Origin: an uncultured Micrococcales bacterium
Lineage (GTDB): Bacteria; Actinomycetota; Actinomycetes; Actinomycetales; Microbacteriaceae
Direction of reading: 5' to 3'
Assembly (NCBI GenBank): GCA_903853515.1
Contig: CAINTU010000116.1
Location: 1 to 9,846, forward strand
DNA: 9,846 nucleotides
Position numbers and translations under genes: made by a program. The notes under the pieces are model-generated. The model saw only the letters and a program-made list of their open reading frames with translations. It was not told where the DNA came from and searched no databases. Shown here piece by piece: positions 6,117 to 9,846 of this stretch. The stretch's first letter is position 1. Each line of letters starts with the position of its first letter.

Positions 6117-7379
6117 TTATGGCTTCGACTTTGCAAACCAGGCAATAAAGTCGCGATCGCTTGGGCTTGTGAATAATTGCGGTGAGTGGTGATTATTCGG
6201 GTTAATCGATCGGCCCGGGCTATAGGGTCCATACAAAAACGCGTTAGAGAAGCCGATGTTCATATCAAGCGCCATGCCTTCGACCACGCCAGCGCGCACC
6301 AAAAGATCGGCTAGCGAGTGCGCGCTCAGTTCGTCACCCTGAACATAAACAACCGAGCCATCGCGACGAAGCCCCATGGCAGTGCGCCAAACCAGGTTCT
6401 TGCCTGAACCGGTGCCCTGCCAAACCCATCCCCACTTCGATTGAGTTTCGTCTGTAACCATGTTTTGGTTGTGATCAACAATCAGGTCGAGGTTCTGGCG
6501 CGCAACCAGATAACCAGGCACTGGCTTGTCGCGACCCCATTCGATGATTCGCAACTTGCCATCTGGGTAACTCAACAGTGTGGCTTTGCCCTTAACCAAA
6601 CGGCGAATAACTTTGCCGTGCAACTCGTAGCCGCCTTGAGAATCGCTCAGCAAAAATCCGTCGGCCATGCCTGCCACATAAAAGGGTTTTAGCGCTGGGT
6701 CGACCTGGCCGGTGCCGTGATCATATGTGCCCTCTGGCACTTGCAATCCTGGGATTTGCTGCGCGGCAAGAAGCCCGGTGTTAAACCAGGCAAGCGTTGC
6801 ATATAGAGAAGTGTGTTCTGCGTCTGGGCGAACCTGCGCTAGATAGACAGCGCTTAGGCCATTAACCATGATCTTGGTTGGCTGCCAAATGCCTTCGCCC
6901 GGCAGTGGGGTGGTCGGCGACTTCACCAGGGTTGGCAATCGCATCGGCTGGGCACCAGCGCCCCATGCCGCATTTATAGCCGCTGGATTCTTGAGCCGTG
7001 GCACCTGCACCTTTGGTGAATAGCCAAGTTTGAGCAAGGCCTGTTGGTTTGGCTTTCCGCCAACTTTGGGGGCATTTAGCACCTGGTAGTAATAGTCTTC
7101 GAGCGCAGCCAGCGGCACACCAAGACCAGACTCGCGAGCGACAACTGCCGTTGCCTCTAGCGGAGTTTCGAATTTGAAAGACACGAGATACGAGATGCGC
7201 ATGCCGGTTGAGGCAAGCCAAATTAGCGACCACAGCGCCACAACTTTTACGACAATCGCAAAACCTGAGCGCGATGCCATCAGCGCTCGAGTGCGTCTGA
7301 AACGCTCGCGCTTCTGCGGCTGGGCTTTTTCTGGCTGGGCTTTTTTGGAAGCTGCGCCTTCGCTAATTTTTTTTACCAT
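6117..7379 (-). CDS. Membrane-anchored phosphodiester glycosidase family (NAGPA-like) protein
   Basis: I place the start at ATG 7379, giving 420 residues. An upstream in-frame TTG at 7421 would lie deep in the preceding gene. Residues 1-37 are cytoplasmic, Lys/Gln/Arg-rich; 40-58 are a transmembrane helix (FAIVVKVVALWSLIWLAS) with basic residues before it, so the catalytic part should face outside. The C-terminal half fits the NAGPA/DUF2233 domain, whose members release sugars held in phosphodiester linkage (named for N-acetylglucosamine-1-phosphodiester glycosidase): SLADLLVRAGVVEGMALDMN (up to residue 374) matches the late helix-strand of that domain. The usual LDGGGS loop reads LDMNIGFSNAF here, with Asp372 retained. 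The start overlaps the stop of the prenyltransferase gene by seven bases (ATGGTAA) and has no Shine-Dalgarno, so translation is probably coupled. The likely target is a phosphate-linked wall or teichoic-type glycan; substrate is not known. Confidence 0.72.
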   Translation of the reverse strand: MVKKISEGAASKKAQPEKAQPQKRERFRRTRALMASRSGFAIVVKVVALWSLIWLASTGMRISYLVSFKFETPLEATAVVARESGLGVPLAALEDYYYQVLNAPKVGGKPNQQALLKLGYSPKVQVPRLKNPAAINAAWGAGAQPMRLPTLVKSPTTPLPGEGIWQPTKIMVNGLSAVYLAQVRPDAEHTSLYATLAWFNTGLLAAQQIPGLQVPEGTYDHGTGQVDPALKPFYVAGMADGFLLSDSQGGYELHGKVIRRLVKGKATLLSYPDGKLRIIEWGRDKPVPGYLVARQNLDLIVDHNQNMVTDETQSKWGWVWQGTGSGKNLVWRTAMGLRRDGSVVYVQGDELSAHSLADLLVRAGVVEGMALDMNIGFSNAFLYGPYSPGRSINPNNHHSPQLFTSPSDRDFIAWFAKSKP

Positions 7380-8221
7380 AGCGAAGTACTTGTAAGTGCA
7401 TAGGCGCTGAGCGCTAACCAAATTAATGCCGCCATCGCCAACTGCCAGTCTCGAAAAATAGTGTCAGATGGATTCTGGCTGCGCTCACTCTTATCGCTCA
7501 CGAACCAGTAACGCATGATTCCAAAAAGCACTACCGGAATAGTAACCGTCATCGCCGGCTTAGTGCTCAAGCAATAGAGGCTATAAAACACCACTGCGCT
7601 CGATGCAGAAACAGTGGCAAACATAGAGACGAGTTCAGGCGTATAACTTTGCAGCACCTGGCGCCCAGCACCAGCGCTCTGCTTGAGTTCAGCCTTGCGC
7701 TTCATAGCTGCCAAAAAAAGCGCAAGGCTAAATGTGGTAACCGCCATCCATGCCGACAACTCAACATTTATTGCCTGCGCTCCAGCTGTTACACGCAAAA
7801 CAAAACCAGAGGCAATGCAAAAAATGTCGAGCACCGGTTGGTGCTTGAGCCAAAACGAATAGGCGACATTTACCAAAAGATAAACCGCGATTACTGCCAG
7901 CACCTTTGGCATTGATGCACCCAAAGCTGCCGACGCCAAAACCAACAGAACGGCAACCGCAATCGCTACTGGCTTTCGAACCTTGCCCGCAGCCAACATT
8001 CTTGTGTGCCGCTTAGTTTCGTGCAGCCGATCCGATTCGACATCGACTAGGTCATTCAAAACATAAATCGATGACGCGGCAAACGAGAAAGCAAAAAAGG
8101 CTACGACGGTGGCAATCACATCGGGCAGGTTCAAGAGCTTTGCCGAAAATAGCAGTGGTGCAAAAACAAAAAGGTTCTTAATCCACTGCCCAGGGCGCAT
8201 CAGCTTGATGACTGAAACCAA
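7373..8221 (-). CDS. ubiA: UbiA-family polyprenyl-phosphate phosphoribosyltransferase (DPPR synthase type)
   Basis: A 282-residue integral membrane protein with several hydrophobic helices. It matches the Rv3806c (UbiA/DppR) group, which transfers 5-phosphoribose from PRPP to decaprenyl phosphate, the first committed step to polyprenyl-phosphoryl arabinose. Evidence: N-terminal RPGQWIKNLFVFAPLL; first Asp-rich motif N56-D57-xx-D60-xxx-D64; a DPPR-type second motif beginning with Asp132 in LDIFCIASGFVLR, preceded by YSFWLKHQ; and, later, KRKAEL and LQSYTPELVS, also typical of the group. The loop after the first motif reads TKRHTRMLAAG instead of the usual TKRxRPIAAG, one residue longer and without the Pro. 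The start is TTG 8221, because an in-frame stop (TGA) lies just two codons upstream and the next start (codon 8) would cut into the conserved N-terminus. It is divergent from dprE1 with about 129 bases between, and co-transcribed with the glycosidase gene. Confidence 0.88.
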   Translation of the reverse strand: MVSVIKLMRPGQWIKNLFVFAPLLFSAKLLNLPDVIATVVAFFAFSFAASSIYVLNDLVDVESDRLHETKRHTRMLAAGKVRKPVAIAVAVLLVLASAALGASMPKVLAVIAVYLLVNVAYSFWLKHQPVLDIFCIASGFVLRVTAGAQAINVELSAWMAVTTFSLALFLAAMKRKAELKQSAGAGRQVLQSYTPELVSMFATVSASSAVVFYSLYCLSTKPAMTVTIPVVLFGIMRYWFVSDKSERSQNPSDTIFRDWQLAMAALIWLALSAYALTSTSLW

Positions 8222-8259
8222 GAGTCAACCGCTTTCTGGGCCTAATCGAACAACTGGCA

Positions 8260-8265
8260 AGCCTA
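8260..8265 (-). promoter_or_regulatory. Possible -10 box of the ubiA-glycosidase operon
   Basis: TAGGCT on the minus strand, 38 bases before the TTG start at 8221. The same hexamer stands before the helicase-like gene. No clear -35 is visible, so this is a weak call. Confidence 0.25.
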
Positions 8266-8318
8266 TGAAAAGCCTGCAAACTGGGTTCGCTTTGCCGCCA
8301 ACCCCTATTTAGAGAGTT

Positions 8319-8342
8319 TAATGTAACTGATAGATAAGGTGG
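8319..8342 (+). promoter_or_regulatory. Candidate -10 and ribosome binding site of dprE1
   Basis: TAATGT (8319-8324) fits a TANNNT -10 box and would start transcription near 8331. AAGGTGG (8336-8342) lies eight bases before ATG 8351 and is a fair Shine-Dalgarno. That favours ATG 8351 over the in-frame GTG codons at 8339 and 8342, which overlap the Shine-Dalgarno itself. An alternative -10, TAAGGT (8335-8340), would give a nearly leaderless message. Confidence 0.4.
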
Positions 8343-8350
8343 TGCTGCAC

Positions 8351-9652
8351 ATGGCCAAGATTCAGAGCCAAGGCAGCTGGGGTTTGCCGGCACACTCGCC
8401 TAAACGCACATTTTCGCTTAGCCAGGTGCAAAATCAAGTTGACTTAGTCAAAGGTGACTTTGCTCTGCCGGTCGGGCTTGGCCGCAGCTATGGCGACGTT
8501 GGATTAAACACCGGTCACACCGTGGTGAATTCGCGCGATGCAAATCACTTTTTGAGCTTTGATCGCGAAACCGGCATTCTCAAATGCCAGGCAGGCGTGA
8601 CCCTCGCCGAAATTCAGCGCACCTTTATACCCCAAGGATTCGCGTTGATCGCGACCCCGGGCACAGCTCAAGTGAGCGTTGGTGGTGCCATCGCGAATGA
8701 TGTTCACGGCAAGAATCACCATCGAGTGTCTTCTTTTGGTGCGCATCTAAAAGAGTTCACCCTGCTTCGAACCAGTGGTGAGGTGCTAGTGTGTTCGCCT
8801 TCGAATAACAGCGAGATGTTTGAGGCGACAATCGGTGGCCTTGGATTAACCGGCTTCATTCTTGACGCGACCTTTACCCTAAAAAAAGTTAACTCTGCAC
8901 ATTTGATTCAAGACACAATTCACTTCGATAACTTGGCCGAGTTTTTGCGAGTATCTAAAGACAGCGAAAGCAGTCACGAATACTCTGTGGCGTGGGTCGA
9001 TACCTCAAAGCGCAAATTTGGGCGAGGCTTTTTGATGCGAGCCAACATGGCAGACGATGGTGATTTTGGCATGCCGCCTGCGAAAGCAATCGAACTGCCG
9101 ATGTTGCCTTTTGGGGTAGTCAACAAATATTCGAATGCAATTTTGGCTGGCGCATACCGCTTGAGCAATTCAAGACACAACTCTGAAACCAAAGTTGATT
9201 ACCAAAAGTATTTTTATCCGCTAGATGCAATCGCCTATTGGAATCATGCCTATGGGCCAAAGGGTTTTTATCAATATCAATTTGTGGTGCCGCATGAAAG
9301 CGCCGAGGCGGCCATCAACGAAATACTGAAGCAAGTAGCCCTCAGCGGCAATCAGTCGTTCTTGTCGGTGCTTAAAACTTTGGGTGGTCAAAAACCGGCT
9401 GGTTTGATGAGTTTTACTCGCCCAGGTGTAACCGTTGCTCTCGAATTTCAAAATCGTGGCATCGAGACACTTGAGCTTTTTAGTCGCCTCGACAAAATTC
9501 TTACCGAAGCAAACGGCGCCCTAAATCTCTCGAAAGACGCTCGCATGCCAAAAGCGCTGTTCGAGCAAAGTTATCCTAGGTTTCAAGAGCTTGAAGCTCT
9601 GCGCGACCCTGGCATTTCGTCAGGTTTGTCTAGAAGATTGATGGGTTTCTAA
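8351..9652 (+). CDS. dprE1: Decaprenylphosphoryl-beta-D-ribose 2'-oxidase (FAD subunit DprE1)
   Basis: A 433-residue FAD-dependent oxidoreductase. With DprE2 it epimerises polyprenylphosphoryl ribose at C2; DprE1 makes the 2'-keto intermediate. The VAO/GlcD-type FAD domain carries GLGRSYGDVGLN near the N-terminus, then GVTLAEIQRTFIPQGF, PGTAQVSVGGAIANDVHGKNHH (HGKNHH at 119-124) and GLGLTG. The substrate domain has NKYSNA, YFYPLDAIAYWNHAYGPKGFYQYQFVVP and LSKDAR with Lys395, the counterpart of the active-site Lys418 of the M. tuberculosis enzyme. The region equal to PGWNICVDF around Cys387 reads PGVTVALEF, so the benzothiazinone-target Cys is Ala363. The start is ATG 8351 on Shine-Dalgarno grounds; GTG 8339 would add four residues. 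It has no signal peptide, as usual for this enzyme. Its stop overlaps the next start (TAATG), so it forms an operon with the SDR gene. Confidence 0.93.
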   Translation: MAKIQSQGSWGLPAHSPKRTFSLSQVQNQVDLVKGDFALPVGLGRSYGDVGLNTGHTVVNSRDANHFLSFDRETGILKCQAGVTLAEIQRTFIPQGFALIATPGTAQVSVGGAIANDVHGKNHHRVSSFGAHLKEFTLLRTSGEVLVCSPSNNSEMFEATIGGLGLTGFILDATFTLKKVNSAHLIQDTIHFDNLAEFLRVSKDSESSHEYSVAWVDTSKRKFGRGFLMRANMADDGDFGMPPAKAIELPMLPFGVVNKYSNAILAGAYRLSNSRHNSETKVDYQKYFYPLDAIAYWNHAYGPKGFYQYQFVVPHESAEAAINEILKQVALSGNQSFLSVLKTLGGQKPAGLMSFTRPGVTVALEFQNRGIETLELFSRLDKILTEANGALNLSKDARMPKALFEQSYPRFQELEALRDPGISSGLSRRLMGF

Positions 9653-9846
9653 TGAAGGTTGCCATTGTTGGCGCAAGTTCAACCATTGCCGAAGCTGCTG
9701 CTGCTCGTTGGGCGGCATTACATGCAGAACTAGTTTTGGTTGGCCGCAGCGCACCAAGTCTTGAGGTCGTAAAGAATCACCTGCAAATCAAAGCGCCTGG
9801 CAGCGTCATCGAAACAATCGCGGTCGACTTTGCCGATGCCAATAAC
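9652..9846 (+). CDS. dprE2: Short-chain dehydrogenase/reductase, probable DprE2, 3' end off the window
   Basis: The ATG at 9652 shares its A with the dprE1 stop codon (TAATG), a coupling overlap. Sixty-five codons run to the right edge without a stop. The start is a Rossmann fold: MKVAIVGASSTIAEAAAARW, with the GASSxIA cofactor loop, then strand ELVLVGRS ending in the basic residue expected after beta-2, and IAVDFAD with the Asp of the adenine-binding pocket. DprE2 reduces the 2'-keto intermediate from DprE1 with NADH, giving polyprenylphosphoryl arabinose. SDR membership is clear. DprE2 identity rests mostly on the operon position, as the YxxxK catalytic region is outside the window. Confidence 0.8.
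   Translation, partial: MKVAIVGASSTIAEAAAARWAALHAELVLVGRSAPSLEVVKNHLQIKAPGSVIETIAVDFADANN

Noticed and set aside
5987..6232. 81-codon minus-strand frame across the tRNA
   Set aside because: It spans the whole tRNA-Arg antisense and the end of the glycosidase gene; no support as a protein gene.
7380..7421. TTG start at 7421 for the glycosidase, adding 14 residues
   Set aside because: It would overlap the prenyltransferase gene by nearly 50 bases. ATG 7379 overlaps the stop in the common ATGGTAA coupling pattern and gives a normal Lys-rich cytoplasmic start.

Overview
The window looks like the chromosome of a free-living, streamlined actinobacterium. It has moderate GC (roughly half by eye), tightly packed genes, several starts with no Shine-Dalgarno but a TANNNT box a few bases upstream, and an actinobacterial gene set (DprE1/DprE2, a UbiA-type polyprenyl-phosphate phosphoribosyltransferase, the 5-FCL/rimJ neighbourhood). 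Small-genome freshwater Microbacteriaceae (Rhodoluna/Aquiluna-like) is my best guess. That is inference; no 16S or other strong marker is present.

Layout, left to right. (1) 1-377, minus: 5' part of a lysine/alanine-rich histone-H1-like protein that runs off the left edge. (2) 509-991 and 1067-1675, minus: a small single-pass membrane protein and a RimJ-type GNAT acetyltransferase. (3) 1693-2277, plus: 5-formyltetrahydrofolate cyclo-ligase, divergent from rimJ and apparently sharing one symmetric -10 element with it. (4) 2290-5928, minus: a 1212-residue protein built like a DUF4011-type superfamily 1 helicase with a C-terminal Vsr/MTES-like domain, but with most catalytic motifs substituted. 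(5) 6011-6082, plus: tRNA-Arg(CCT). (6) 6117-7379 and 7373-8221, minus: a membrane-anchored phosphodiester glycosidase (NAGPA-like) translationally coupled to a UbiA-family prenyltransferase. (7) 8351-9652 and 9652-9846, plus: dprE1 and the start of an SDR gene, presumably dprE2, cut by the right edge.

The right-hand third is a coherent polyprenyl-phosphate pentose module. The UbiA enzyme would put phosphoribose from PRPP on polyprenyl phosphate. After dephosphorylation, DprE1 (FAD) oxidises the ribose C2 and DprE2 (NADH) reduces it, giving the arabinofuranose donor for an envelope glycan. The coupled extracytoplasmic glycosidase may act on that envelope polymer. The left third keeps the actinobacterial order 5-FCL / (galU / glp) / rimJ / membrane receptor known from Mycobacterium tuberculosis Rv0992c-Rv0996, but galU and glp (moeA1) are missing from between.

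The most notable points are the motif-degenerate helicase-like protein, the symmetric divergent leaderless promoter at 1681-1687, an alanine in DprE1 where the benzothiazinone-target cysteine sits, and the locus that keeps a GlpR/SepX-like protein next to rimJ without the adjacent glp. There is no gene-free stretch longer than about 130 bases. I see no insertion sequence, CRISPR array, prophage or rRNA.
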